DNA from: Gammaproteobacteria bacterium | Lineage (GTDB): Bacteria > Pseudomonadota > Gammaproteobacteria > Thiotrichales > Thiotrichaceae | DNA: 35,135 bases | NCBI GenBank assembly: GCA_018822845.1 | Contig: JAHJJD010000027.1 | Coordinates: 1 to 35,135 of the forward strand | Reading direction: 5' to 3' | Shown here: piece after piece, positions 24,666 through 32,987 of the stretch | How positions within the stretch are numbered: position 1 is the first letter of the stretch | Layout: the number at the start of each line of letters is the position of its first letter | The notes under the pieces: generated by a model | Told to the model about the DNA's origin: nothing | The model's input: the letters and a program-made list of their open reading frames with translations, nothing else | Database searches by the model: none | Made by a program: the position numbers and the translations under genes

Positions 24666-24977
24666 TCAGGCAACGGGCGGTGCATTTTTGCTATGGGTTT
24701 CATTCACGCATTCTGCTAAAGCTGGCAGGCTATCATGATGGTCGTCAATTAAAGCCTGCTTCTTGTTTCTGCTCCAGCCTTGTACCTGTTTTTCACGATT
24801 GAATGCTGTGTCGATGCGGTCGTAATACTCGGCGTATACCAGTTTTACAGGAAGGCGCTTGGCAGTATGTCTGGCACCGATGCCTTCCATGTGTTGCTGG
24901 AGGCGTAGTTCAAGGTGTGTAGTGCTTCCTGTGTAATAGCTTCCGTCAACACATTCAAGAATATACATGTATGGCAT
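24666..24977 (-). CDS. GIY-YIG domain endonuclease-like protein
   Basis: 103 residues, a single-domain GIY-YIG protein of the YhbQ/UPF0213 type. YMYILECVDGSYYTGST carries the two tyrosines and glycines of the motif; RLQQHMEG, the catalytic-type Arg region (HTAKRLPVKLVY) and Glu (NREKQVQGWSR) follow. A perfect AAGGAG lies 7 bp before ATG 24977 (TTG 24980 is possible). The last residues and stop codon fall in the end of the REP cluster (…PVA from CAGGCAAC), showing that the repeats reach into the coding region. Biological role of such small proteins is unclear (possibly DNA repair). Confidence 0.82.
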   Translation of the reverse strand: MPYMYILECVDGSYYTGSTTHLELRLQQHMEGIGARHTAKRLPVKLVYAEYYDRIDTAFNREKQVQGWSRNKKQALIDDHHDSLPALAECVNETHSKNAPPVA

Positions 24978-25053
24978 CAAGTTGCTCCTTATTGTTATTT
25001 TTGCTTGTCGCTGTGAAAGGGGAAATTACAAAGCCATTAGTGCGGAGTCAATT

Positions 25054-25083
25054 CCGAGGGCTGAGCGGAGTCGAAGCCCGGTA
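25054..25083. repeat. Solo REP-like half-unit
   Basis: CCGAGGGCTGAGCGGAGTCG plus AAGCCCGGTA repeats the left half of the 24290-24660 units, without the inverted partner. It lies 26 bp before the WYL regulator start, between it and the GIY-YIG gene. Confidence 0.8.
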
Positions 25084-25108
25084 GTGACTAAATTTTGTTG
25101 TAATGTAA

Positions 25109-26116
25109 ATGCAGGCAAACAATAATCCAGTAATGGAACACATCGATAAAGTTTACCGCCTGCATAATGTGTTAACCGAAGCACGTTACCCCATTCCGCT
25201 GGAAAAGCTGCGGAAGAAACTCGCCTGTTCCAAGCGCACCATGTACCGGCTGTGTGATTTCATGCGCGACCGGTTGAATGCACCGCTGGAATACGATACG
25301 CAGGCAAACGGCTGGCATTATCGGGAAGACCAGCGTGGCGTCTATTCCTTGCCCGGTTTCTGGCTGAATGATCAGGAACTTTCCGCCCTGCTGACCATGC
25401 AGCAACTGCTTGGCAGCCTTGGCCCCGAATTACTGCAAGAGGAGCTTGCGCCCTTCAAGCGGCGTATTGAGAATATACTTGGCAAGACAACGGGTAACAC
25501 GGAGTCGCTGGGTGTGTTCATGCGCTTGCTGCCCTACAACCGGCGCGAGCATCAGTATGACTGTTTCCAGACCATCGCCAGTGCCTGCCTGCAACGCAAA
25601 CAATTGCGTGTCACTTACCACAACCGTTCCGAAGATCAGTGCGAAACCCGCACGCTGTCGCCGCAAATGCTGATCTATTACCGTGACAACTGGTATCTGG
25701 GGGCGCATTGCCACAACCGGGATAAATTGCACCCGTTTTCACTCGACCGGATCAGCGACGCCGAAACCCTTGCTACAGAAAGCCTGCCAGTGCCGAAGGA
25801 TGAGCTGGAGGAAGTGTTTTTCTCTACCTTTGGCATTTTCTCCGGGCGGGAACAGGCGGTTGCGCTGTTGCGGTTTACGCCGGAAGCGGCGCGCTGGGTC
25901 GAAGGTGTTATCTGGCACAGCAGACAGCAGAGCGAAAAGCTGGCGGATGGCGGTTTTATCCTGCGGGTTCCGTACAGCCTGCCGACCGAGTTGATCGGGG
26001 AAATATTGCGGTTTGCGGATGGGGTGACGGTGCTGGAACCGCCGGAACTGCGGGCGGCGGTATGCGAGAAGCTGGAAAAAATGGTGGCGAATTACCAAAA
26101 AGACGGGGAGCACTGA
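25109..26116 (+). CDS. WYL-domain transcriptional regulator of the CRISPR locus
   Basis: 335 residues (or 327 from ATG 25133; no clear ribosome site decides). An N-terminal DeoR-type HTH (MEHIDKVYRLHNVLTEARYP, then LRKKLACSKRTMYRLCDFM) is followed by a WYL ligand-binding domain (~150-230: RVTYHNRSEDQ ... YYRDNWYLGAHC ... FSLDRISDAE) and a C-terminal WCX-like extension. It precedes cas3 by 59 bp on the same strand, a common position for WYL regulators, which bind nucleotides or nucleic acid and often repress cas genes. It probably senses a ligand and controls cas3 or the whole locus. Confidence 0.87.
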   Translation: MQANNNPVMEHIDKVYRLHNVLTEARYPIPLEKLRKKLACSKRTMYRLCDFMRDRLNAPLEYDTQANGWHYREDQRGVYSLPGFWLNDQELSALLTMQQLLGSLGPELLQEELAPFKRRIENILGKTTGNTESLGVFMRLLPYNRREHQYDCFQTIASACLQRKQLRVTYHNRSEDQCETRTLSPQMLIYYRDNWYLGAHCHNRDKLHPFSLDRISDAETLATESLPVPKDELEEVFFSTFGIFSGREQAVALLRFTPEAARWVEGVIWHSRQQSEKLADGGFILRVPYSLPTELIGEILRFADGVTVLEPPELRAAVCEKLEKMVANYQKDGEH

Positions 26117-26175
26117 CACGGTTTGGCAGGGCGGGGGGAGTAGAATCGGGAAAACTTAACCAATGGGGCTAAGCA

Positions 26176-28437
26176 ATGAGTGAATCACGTCCAATAGCGC
26201 ATGTGCGGTTTGATGCAAACAACCAGCCAATTGAGCACTGGCTGGATGATCATTTGCGCGATGTTGCGAAGTTGGCTGCGGAGTATGCTGAGTTATTTGG
26301 TGCTGATTGGGCGCATGTCGCTGGCATTTGGCATGATCTCGGTAAATATAATCCCAAGTTTCAGGAGTATATCAGTGACAGAAGCGGCTATACCGCTGCT
26401 CTCAACGCACATATTGAAGTAGAAAATGTTCCCGGCAAAGTCAATCACTCTGCTGCTGGCGGTTTGTATGTTGCAACCTTGGATAAAGACCCAAAAAAGC
26501 GGCTTAGCAAGGTTCTAGGGTATTTGATTGTAGGACACCATGCCGGTTTGCCGGATTGGGTTAAAGCGGATGCAACAGGATACTCACTTGAAGAAATCCT
26601 TGCTCAACAAGAGCATTTGGAGTCGATTCGACCTCTTTTCTCGTCAATTCCCAGTGATATTCTGAATGCAAACTTGCCAGCAACCCCACCAAAAGGAGGT
26701 GGCGATAACTTCGCTTTGTGGATACGCATGTTGTTTTCCAGCTTGGTTGATGCTGACTTTCTGGATACCGAAAGGTTCATACAGGAAGACAGGTTTACCC
26801 TGCGCGGGCAGTACCCGGAATTGGGTGAACTGCTCTCACGGTTTAACCAGCACATGGCAACGTTTGCCGCTAAAGCCGAAGATACGCCAGTCAACCGTTT
26901 ACGGGCGAAAATTCTGTGGGATTGCCGGGAAGCCGCCGGGAAAGCATCCGGCATTTTTTCCCTAACTGTTCCTACAGGGGGCGGCAAGACCTTATCGGGT
27001 ATGGCATTTGCACTGGAACATGCTATCCGGCACGGTAAACAGCGCATCATTTACGCCATTCCTTACACAAGTATCATTGAACAAACTGCCAATATTTACC
27101 GCGCTATTTTTGGTGAGTGCGTGGTTGAGCATCACAGCAATCTTGATCCCGATAAAGAAAATTACCAAAGCCGTTTGGCGGCGGAAAACTGGGATGCACC
27201 GATTGTCGTCACCACCAATGTGCAACTATTTGAGTCACTGTTTGCCAGCCGCACCAGTCGTTGCCGTAAACTACATAATCTGGCAAACAGCGTGATTGTT
27301 CTGGATGAAGCGCAATTGTTACCACCTAAATTCCTGAACCCGATTTTGGGCGTGATGAAAGCCTTGGTTGAGCATTATGGTGTGAGCTTCGTTCTCTCTA
27401 CGGCTACCCAGCCCGCTTTGCACACTTACCATAATGCCTTTGGAGAAGCGGTGGTCAAGGGGTTTGAAGCTGGACAAATCACCGAAATCATGCCTGATCC
27501 CGCTGCTTTGTTTAATGCGTTGGAGCGAGTGAATGTTGAGTTGCCGCCGGATTTAGTGGCAGAGCGCTCATGGGAGAATCTGGCGACAGAAATTGCCGAA
27601 CTGGATTCGGTGTTGGTTGTCGTCAATACCAAAAAGCAAGCGGCTGAACTTTGCAGGTTGTTGCCTGCTGATACGTATTACCTGTCTACTAACTTGTGTG
27701 GTGAGCACCGTTCAGAAAAGTTGAAAGAAATCCGCCAACGCCTGCAAAACGGCGAAGCAGTGCGGGTAGTCAGCACTCAATTGATTGAAGCAGGGGTTGA
27801 TGTGGATTTTCCGGTTGTTTACCGGGCATTAGCTGGGCTGGATTCAATTGCGCAGGCTGCCGGACGTTGCAATCGTGAAGGAAAACAGGTCGGGAAGGGG
27901 CGGGTCGTAGTGTTTGTTCCACCGCTCAATGCCAAGCTGTCGGGGCATTTGGGTCGATCTGTCGAAGTTTGTCGTTCCTTGTTGCAGGCTATCACTTATC
28001 CACCTTTGCACCATGCCCATTACAAGACCTACTTTGAGCATTTTTATGCGCGGGCAAAATCGCTGGATGAGCATGGTGTTGTAGATTTACTTGCTAGGAA
28101 TGCGTCCGAATTGAAAATCCAGTTTCGCACGGCTGCCCAGCGGTTCCGCCTGATTGAAGAAGAAGGGTTTGCCGTATTGGTGACATACAGCGAGGGTGCA
28201 AGGTTGATTGCCCAACTGAAGGCCATTGGACCGAAGCGTGACCTAATGCGCAGATTGCAACGCTACACAGTTACCTTGCGCGAGCGAGATAAAAACCGCT
28301 TGGTACAGGCCGGTGACATCCGTGAACTTGCCAATTTATCCGGTGTGTATGAGCAAATTACTCCTGGCTTATATGATGGGAAGTTTGGTTTATTGGTGGA
28401 TTTGTCACAGCTTGCCCCAGAGGAGTTGGTTTGGTGA
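26176..28437 (+). CDS. cas3: CRISPR-associated nuclease-helicase Cas3 (type I-C)
   Basis: 753 residues. The N-terminal HD nuclease has AGIWHDLGKY (His53-Asp54), NHSAAGG and GHHAGLPDW; the SF2 helicase has PTGGGKTLSG (motif I), VLDEAQLLPP (motif II), LSTATQPAL (motif III) and STQLIEAGVDVDF...AAGRCNREG (motifs V-VI). It degrades the non-target strand after Cascade binding. All catalytic motifs look intact. A GGGG-type ribosome site precedes ATG 26176. The stop codon overlaps a 42-codon ORF (TGATG). A 269-bp gap before cas5c interrupts the otherwise overlapping operon. Confidence 0.95.
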   Translation: MSESRPIAHVRFDANNQPIEHWLDDHLRDVAKLAAEYAELFGADWAHVAGIWHDLGKYNPKFQEYISDRSGYTAALNAHIEVENVPGKVNHSAAGGLYVATLDKDPKKRLSKVLGYLIVGHHAGLPDWVKADATGYSLEEILAQQEHLESIRPLFSSIPSDILNANLPATPPKGGGDNFALWIRMLFSSLVDADFLDTERFIQEDRFTLRGQYPELGELLSRFNQHMATFAAKAEDTPVNRLRAKILWDCREAAGKASGIFSLTVPTGGGKTLSGMAFALEHAIRHGKQRIIYAIPYTSIIEQTANIYRAIFGECVVEHHSNLDPDKENYQSRLAAENWDAPIVVTTNVQLFESLFASRTSRCRKLHNLANSVIVLDEAQLLPPKFLNPILGVMKALVEHYGVSFVLSTATQPALHTYHNAFGEAVVKGFEAGQITEIMPDPAALFNALERVNVELPPDLVAERSWENLATEIAELDSVLVVVNTKKQAAELCRLLPADTYYLSTNLCGEHRSEKLKEIRQRLQNGEAVRVVSTQLIEAGVDVDFPVVYRALAGLDSIAQAAGRCNREGKQVGKGRVVVFVPPLNAKLSGHLGRSVEVCRSLLQAITYPPLHHAHYKTYFEHFYARAKSLDEHGVVDLLARNASELKIQFRTAAQRFRLIEEEGFAVLVTYSEGARLIAQLKAIGPKRDLMRRLQRYTVTLRERDKNRLVQAGDIRELANLSGVYEQITPGLYDGKFGLLVDLSQLAPEELVW

Positions 28438-28565
28438 TGATGGCTAAAGCAATGATTACCACCGATACCAAAATTCCCCATACCAAGCGTTCTGGTAGGG
28501 AAGTAAGGAGCAATCTGATTTCTTTGACGACTTTCCAATCCATAATGCTTATTCACAATATTTGA
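28437..28565 (+). CDS. Small ORF (42 aa) coupled to the cas3 stop
   Basis: An ATG overlaps the cas3 stop (TGATG), with AGAGGAG about 11 bp upstream. The 42 codons run to a TGA at 28563-28565, inside the candidate guide target. The product starts MMAKAMITTDTKIPHTKRSG; it is mildly basic, with a hydrophobic end (…QSIMLIHNI), and matches no family I know. It may be chance. Its position suggests testing whether it is a CreT-like partner of the downstream guide RNA, but there is no direct evidence. Confidence 0.3.
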   Translation: MMAKAMITTDTKIPHTKRSGREVRSNLISLTTFQSIMLIHNI

Positions 28566-28569
28566 AACT
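28552..28569 (+). other. Candidate PAM plus protospacer seed for the cas-locus guide
   Basis: TTC (28552-28554), the canonical type I-C PAM, is followed by ACAATATTTGAAACT (28555-28569). The pseudo-spacer at 28620-28634 reads ACAATATTTGATACT: 14 of 15 identical, the first 11 contiguous. Beyond that, similarity drops to chance, which would allow binding but not cleavage. Confidence 0.55.
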
Positions 28570-28580
28570 AATGATAGGAT
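28552..28580 (+). promoter_or_regulatory. Candidate promoter of the mini-CRISPR/cas5c operon
   Basis: -35 TTCACA (28552-28557, 5 of 6 to TTGACA), a 17-bp spacer, then TGATAGGAT (28572-28580), an extended -10. The predicted start, about 7 bases downstream, coincides with the first base of the degenerate repeat at 28588. The candidate guide target covers this promoter. Confidence 0.5.
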
Positions 28581-28587
28581 AACTCAT

Positions 28588-28682
28588 CACTTGTTTTTAT
28601 GGCAAGTGTGGGTTGAAACACAATATTTGATACTTTTTGAAATGGATGGGCGGGCGCGGCTCTCCGCGCCCATTTGACAAAC
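28588..28682 (+). ncRNA. Candidate CreA/CreR-like crRNA (degenerate mini-CRISPR)
   Basis: Pseudo-repeat 1 (28588-28619) has a 6-bp stem CACTTG/CAAGTG with a 9-base loop, then the 11-base tail TGGGTTGAAAC. The array repeats have a 6-bp stem CTCCCG/CGGGAG with an 11-base loop and the tail TGGATTGAAAC (10 of 11 identical). Stem sequences differ but covary, keeping the Cas5c-type hairpin-plus-handle. The pseudo-spacer runs from 28620 for ~32 bases, then an 8-bp hairpin GGGCGCGG/CCGCGCCC (28652-28671) with tail ATTTGACAAAC may serve as pseudo-repeat 2 or as the 3' end. The spacer seed matches the upstream promoter next to a TTC PAM. Expression and processing are inferred. Confidence 0.55.
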
Positions 28683-28706
28683 TTGGTATTTTGGCGAGAG
28701 TGCTAA

Positions 28707-29375
28707 ATGAATAGCTTTTGTTTAGAGGTGTCAGGTGATTTCGCTTGCTTCACCCGACCGGAAATGAAGGTGGAGCGCGTGTCATATGATGTCATCACGC
28801 CTTCTGCCGCCCGTGCTGTTTTTGAAGCGATTCTCTGGAAACCCGCTATCCGTTGGCAGGTGCGCCGTATTGAAGTTTTAAAACCAGTTCACTGGATCAA
28901 CTTGCGCCGCAATGAAGTTGGGTGCGTGGTTCCGGCTGGAGCGGTTAAGTCTGCGATGAAACAGGGTAAAGGCAATCTTGGCCTATACGTGGAAGATGAA
29001 CGCCAGCAACGCGCCAGTTTGTTTTTGCGTGATGTCCGTTATCGCCTTTATGCCGATTTTGAAATGCTGGACAACAACCCTCAGAACAACCCTGTCAAGT
29101 TTGCCGAAATGTTCAAACGCCGTGCCAGCAAGGGGCAGTGTTTCAATCAGCCTTATCTTGGAACCCGAGAGTTTTCCTGTGATTTTCGTCTGATTGAAGA
29201 TGACAGTCATGCTGCGGTTCCGCCCGAACTGCAAGGCAGGAGGGAATTGGGCTGGATGCTGTATGACATGGATTTTGCCGATACCAGCAACCCGATGCCG
29301 CGCTTCTTTCAGGCCAGTATGGAAGATGGGGTCATCCATGTTCCTGCATGGGATAGTGAGGAGGTGCGCGGATGA
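28707..29375 (+). CDS. cas5c: Cas5c (Cas5d), pre-crRNA endonuclease and Cascade subunit
   Basis: 222 residues. Type I-C has no Cas6; Cas5c cuts the repeat hairpin, leaving an 11-nt 5' handle, and then caps the Cascade backbone. The RAMP N-terminus (CLEVSGDFACFTRPEMKVERVSYDVITPSAARAVFEAILW, read in parts) is typical, as are the catalytic-type Tyr/Lys/His region and the tail with LGWMLYDMDF. ATG 28707 follows GAGAG. The stop overlaps cas8c (ATGA). Confidence 0.94.
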   Translation: MNSFCLEVSGDFACFTRPEMKVERVSYDVITPSAARAVFEAILWKPAIRWQVRRIEVLKPVHWINLRRNEVGCVVPAGAVKSAMKQGKGNLGLYVEDERQQRASLFLRDVRYRLYADFEMLDNNPQNNPVKFAEMFKRRASKGQCFNQPYLGTREFSCDFRLIEDDSHAAVPPELQGRRELGWMLYDMDFADTSNPMPRFFQASMEDGVIHVPAWDSEEVRG

Positions 29376-31234
29376 TCCTGCAAGCACTCTATGATTATTA
29401 CCAGCGTAAATCTGCCTCGGAGAAAGGTTCTATTGCTCCTGAGGGGTGGGTTTGCCGTGGTGTTGACTATGCGATCATTATTTCAGATGAAGGTCTATTC
29501 AATAATATTGAACAAAGATTTACCATTGAGAAAAATAAGATTATTTCTAATCAAGTGTTTTTACCTGCAATAGGTAAGCAGGCGATGAAACACACAAATA
29601 GTGGGAAAGATGCTAACTTACTATGGGATAATGCGGGCTTCGTTCTTGGGCTGGGAGGAAAGGGGCAGATAAAGGTTGCAAGCTTCATTCAGACTATAAA
29701 TGAATGGTTTGATGTGCCAAGTCTAAATGATAGGGCTTTATCTGCTGTCCGAGGTTTTTATAATGATTTTGATAATAACAGAAGTAGGGTGTTGGCCTTC
29801 ATTGATTCTCTTGGATTCTCAAAAGATTTTGAAAAGCGTGATCCAATTATGGCTTTCTGCCTTTTGGGAGATAGAGATTATGTGCATACAAGGGAAAAAG
29901 TCAAATCTGCTTATGAATTAAAAATCACAAATGTTGATCCTAATGCTCCTAGAGGTAATTGCCTGGTTACGGGTAAAGCCAATACTCCTATTGTACTTAA
30001 TGAGACGGTCATAAAGAATGTATGGGGTGGGCAGTCTTCAGGTACAAACATCATTTCGTTCAATAAAAGATCATTTGAATCTTATGGGAAATCTGAGAAA
30101 GCTGGTGAAAATGCTCCTGTTAGTATTGAAGCTTCGTCTGCTTATACGTCCGCGCTGAATTATTTGTTGAGCTCAGCTCAACGGATGCAAGTCGGTGATG
30201 CATCTACTATTTTTTGGGCTGATAGGGAAGACCCACTGGAAGATAACTTCACTGCACTGTGGGGAGTGGCGGATACCAACAAAGATGACCCTGACCGTAA
30301 CGCCAATGCAGTGAATGCCTTGTACAAAGCTGTTGAGGAACACGGGCGAAAACCGGCATTAGGAGAAGAAACGCGGTTTTATATTCTGGGGCTTGCTGCG
30401 CCTGCTAAGGCACGTCTCAGTGTCCGGTTTTGGCATACGGGAACTGTGCGCGAAGTTGGTCAGCGTATTGTTGATCACTTTGACTATTTAAAGATTGATC
30501 ATAGTGAACGTGATAGAGAGTTTTTGCCACTATGGTTATTGTTGGAGTCCATCGCATTATTGGGGAAAAGGGAAAATATTCCTCCCGCGCTAGCAAGTGA
30601 GGTGATCCGACGTATTTTAGAAGGACTGCCATATCCTCAAAATTTACTATCATTGGCTGTACAGCGTATTCGTGCAGAGCAAAGTAAAAAAGATAAGAAT
30701 ACTGGTAAGTCAATACCTAACATCACTTACCCACGTGCAGCCTTGATTAAAGCTTGCATTAATTCTCAATATAACCAACGGGAGACCGTCAACGTGTCAC
30801 TTGATCCTGAAGAGAAAAACGAAGGCTATCGTTTAGGGCGGTTATTTGCTGTTCTTGAGAGAATTCAAGAAGAAGCACATCGTGACCCTAAGACAAAGCA
30901 AGTAACGATTAATTCAACTATTCGCGATCGTTACTATAGTGCTGCCTCGGCTGCTCCAGTAACTGTTTTTCAAACCCTATTGAGATTGAAAAATCATCAT
31001 CTATCAAAGCTGGATAGGCCAGATCAACGTAGAAATTTTGAGATCCAACTTGGGAGTATCTTGGATGGACTACCAACAAAATTTAAGAAACAACTGAATC
31101 TTGAAGACCAAGGGCGCTTTGCCATTGGCTACTACCACCAGCGGCAGGATTTCTTCAAGAAGCGCGAAAAAACGACTGAAACTGAAAACACTCAACCTGA
31201 AATTGAAACCGGGGCACAAGGAGAACTGTTATGA
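29372..31234 (+). CDS. cas8c: Cas8c (Csd1), Cascade large subunit
   Basis: 620 residues. It recognises the PAM (TTC in characterised type I-C systems) and, in many I-C loci, also yields a Cas11c small subunit from an internal start. Csd1 signatures include [44 protein letters not shown] and [10 protein letters not shown]. The end has the helical segment with [14 protein letters not shown]. The middle (about 29430-31070) is clearly more AT-rich than the 5' cas5c and 3' cas7c genes. Starts and stops overlap both neighbours by 4 bp. Confidence 0.94.
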   Translation: MILQALYDYYQRKSASEKGSIAPEGWVCRGVDYAIIISDEGLFNNIEQRFTIEKNKIISNQVFLPAIGKQAMKHTNSGKDANLLWDNAGFVLGLGGKGQIKVASFIQTINEWFDVPSLNDRALSAVRGFYNDFDNNRSRVLAFIDSLGFSKDFEKRDPIMAFCLLGDRDYVHTREKVKSAYELKITNVDPNAPRGNCLVTGKANTPIVLNETVIKNVWGGQSSGTNIISFNKRSFESYGKSEKAGENAPVSIEASSAYTSALNYLLSSAQRMQVGDASTIFWADREDPLEDNFTALWGVADTNKDDPDRNANAVNALYKAVEEHGRKPALGEETRFYILGLAAPAKARLSVRFWHTGTVREVGQRIVDHFDYLKIDHSERDREFLPLWLLLESIALLGKRENIPPALASEVIRRILEGLPYPQNLLSLAVQRIRAEQSKKDKNTGKSIPNITYPRAALIKACINSQYNQRETVNVSLDPEEKNEGYRLGRLFAVLERIQEEAHRDPKTKQVTINSTIRDRYYSAASAAPVTVFQTLLRLKNHHLSKLDRPDQRRNFEIQLGSILDGLPTKFKKQLNLEDQGRFAIGYYHQRQDFFKKREKTTETENTQPEIETGAQGELL

Positions 31235-32127
31235 GCCTGCAAAACCGTTATGACTTCGTACTATTGTTTGACGTGAAAGACGGCAACCCCAACGGCGATC
31301 CGGATGCAGGCAATCTGCCGCGTGTCGACGCTGAAACAGGGCGTGGGCTAGTGACGGATGTCAGTCTGAAACGCAAGGTGCGCAATTTCGTCGGGTTGGT
31401 GAAAGAAGAACAACCACCGTTTGAAATCTATGTGAAAGAAAAAGCTGTCCTGAATCGCCAGCATGCACGTGCATACATGAGCACAGATGCAGCCGATATG
31501 CTGGAAGAAGATGGCAAAGGTCACATGAAGTCGAAAGGTAAAGCTGACACCGTAGAAAAAGCCCGCCAGTGGATGTGCAAGAACTTTTATGACGTGCGTA
31601 CTTTTGGCGCGGTTATGTCTACAGGTGTGAATTGCGGTCAGGTGCGCGGCCCGGTACAAATCACCTTCGCCCGTTCAGTTGATCCGGTAGTTGCCAGCGA
31701 ACATTCCATTACCCGCATGGCAGTCGCTACCGAAGCGGAAGCCGAAAAGCAAAGCGGCGACAACCGCACAATGGGGCGCAAGTTCACCGTACCTTATGGC
31801 CTGTATGCTGCGCATGGCTTTGTTTCCGCACATCTGGCCGACCAAACAGGTTTTTCCGAGGCTGACCTGGAACTGCTGTGGCAGGCGTTGGGCAATATGT
31901 TTGAGCATGACCGTTCCGCTGCACGGGGAGAAATGGCTACCCGTGGTTTGTATGTGTTCAAGCATGAAGGCAAGTTGGGTAATGCTCCGGCATACAGCCT
32001 GTTTGAACGGGTTAAAGCCGAATTGAAAGATAAAGACAGTGTGCCGCGCAGTTTCAGTGATTACACCGTGACAGTTGATGCGGACAATCTGCCAAATGGT
32101 GTTGAACTGCTGTCGTTGGTTGGCTGA
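31231..32127 (+). CDS. cas7c: Cas7c (Csd2), Cascade backbone subunit
   Basis: 298 residues. It polymerises along the crRNA spacer. The N-terminus [26 protein letters not shown] and [12 protein letters not shown] are hallmark Csd2 motifs; the thumb/palm region includes [12 protein letters not shown] and [15 protein letters not shown]. It overlaps cas8c by 4 bp. A 6-bp gap separates it from the MqsA-like gene. Confidence 0.95.
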   Translation: MSLQNRYDFVLLFDVKDGNPNGDPDAGNLPRVDAETGRGLVTDVSLKRKVRNFVGLVKEEQPPFEIYVKEKAVLNRQHARAYMSTDAADMLEEDGKGHMKSKGKADTVEKARQWMCKNFYDVRTFGAVMSTGVNCGQVRGPVQITFARSVDPVVASEHSITRMAVATEAEAEKQSGDNRTMGRKFTVPYGLYAAHGFVSAHLADQTGFSEADLELLWQALGNMFEHDRSAARGEMATRGLYVFKHEGKLGNAPAYSLFERVKAELKDKDSVPRSFSDYTVTVDADNLPNGVELLSLVG

Positions 32128-32133
32128 CATTGC

Positions 32134-32358
32134 ATGCAATGTGTAATCTGCAAAATGGGCGAAACCAGCGCAGGCCAAGTCACCGTCACCTTGCAACGGG
32201 GAGAACTGACCGTGCTGATCAAGAATGTCCCCGCACAAATCTGTGAAAACTGCGGTGAATATTACCTGTCGGATGAAATCACCGATCAGGTTTTGAAACA
32301 GGCCGAAGCATCAGCAGTAAAGAATGCTGAAGTGGAAATCCTGCGGTTTGCTGCATGA
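32134..32358 (+). CDS. YgiT/MqsA-like zinc-finger protein embedded in the cas operon
   Basis: 74 residues. CVICKMG (CxxC) and QICENCGEYYLSDE (CxxC) form the zinc-binding half of MqsA-type antitoxins; the C-terminal XRE DNA-binding domain of full MqsA is absent, as in short YgiT proteins. Such genes are normally paired with a small toxin (DUF4258 or MqsR), which is not visible here. It lies 6 bp after cas7c, and its stop overlaps the cas4 start (ATGA), so it is co-translated within the cas operon. Function here is unknown; it could regulate, or be the remnant of a TA module. Confidence 0.8.
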   Translation: MQCVICKMGETSAGQVTVTLQRGELTVLIKNVPAQICENCGEYYLSDEITDQVLKQAEASAVKNAEVEILRFAA

Positions 32359-32987
32359 CTGACCTCACCCCCATCATGCTCTCGGCGCTGCAACACTTCA
32401 GCTATTGCCCGCGCCAGTGTGCCCTGATCCATCAGGAGCAGACTTTTGATGACAACGTGCATACGGTGCGTGGGCATCTGGCGCACGAGCGGGTGGATAG
32501 CGGTGAAAGCGGTATGGAATACGGTGTGCGGGTGGAGCGTTCCCTGCCGTTGTACAGCGAGCGTTATGGGCTGACGGGCAGGGCTGATGCGGTGGAATTT
32601 CTCGCAGACGGCACGCCTTACCCGATCGAATACAAGCAGGGCAAGCGCCAGAAGAAAATCCACGATGAAACCCAACTGGTGGGGCAGGCGTTGTGTCTGG
32701 AGGAGATGACCGGCAGGGCAGTGCCCGAAGGTGCAATCTTTCACCACAAGAGCCGTCGCCGCCGGGCAGTGCCGATCACAGCGGAGTTGCGCGAGTACAC
32801 CATCCGCATTATTGGCGAAGTCCGCGCCTTGCTCGACTCGGGCAAGTTGCCGCCGCCAGTGGATGACCGTTCCCTGTGTCAGGCGTGTTCGCTGCTGGAT
32901 ACCTGCCAGCCTGATTTGAGCGGCAATCGGGCGCGTATCCGCCGTTTGCACGATACTTTGTTTGAAACGGATGATGGGGAAATGTGA
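32355..32987 (+). CDS. cas4: Cas4 adaptation nuclease
   Basis: 210 residues. A RecB-family nuclease with a [4Fe-4S] cluster that trims prespacers and checks the PAM. Cluster cysteines are in SYCPRQCAL (~15-22) and CQACSLLDTC near the C-terminus; the nuclease core includes GRADAVEF and YPIEYKQGKRQ. Start overlaps the upstream stop and its own stop overlaps the cas1 start (GTGA), so it is fully coupled. Confidence 0.94.
   Translation: MTDLTPIMLSALQHFSYCPRQCALIHQEQTFDDNVHTVRGHLAHERVDSGESGMEYGVRVERSLPLYSERYGLTGRADAVEFLADGTPYPIEYKQGKRQKKIHDETQLVGQALCLEEMTGRAVPEGAIFHHKSRRRRAVPITAELREYTIRIIGEVRALLDSGKLPPPVDDRSLCQACSLLDTCQPDLSGNRARIRRLHDTLFETDDGEM

Noticed and set aside
24147-24738. Overlapping ORFs on both strands in the REP cluster
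   Set aside because: Their repeated peptides (for example LSGVEARC) are translations of the palindromes, not proteins.
28263-28556. Minus-strand ORF across the cas3 end and the gap
   Set aside because: Mostly antisense to cas3, no ribosome site, no family; does not explain the repeat structure of the gap.
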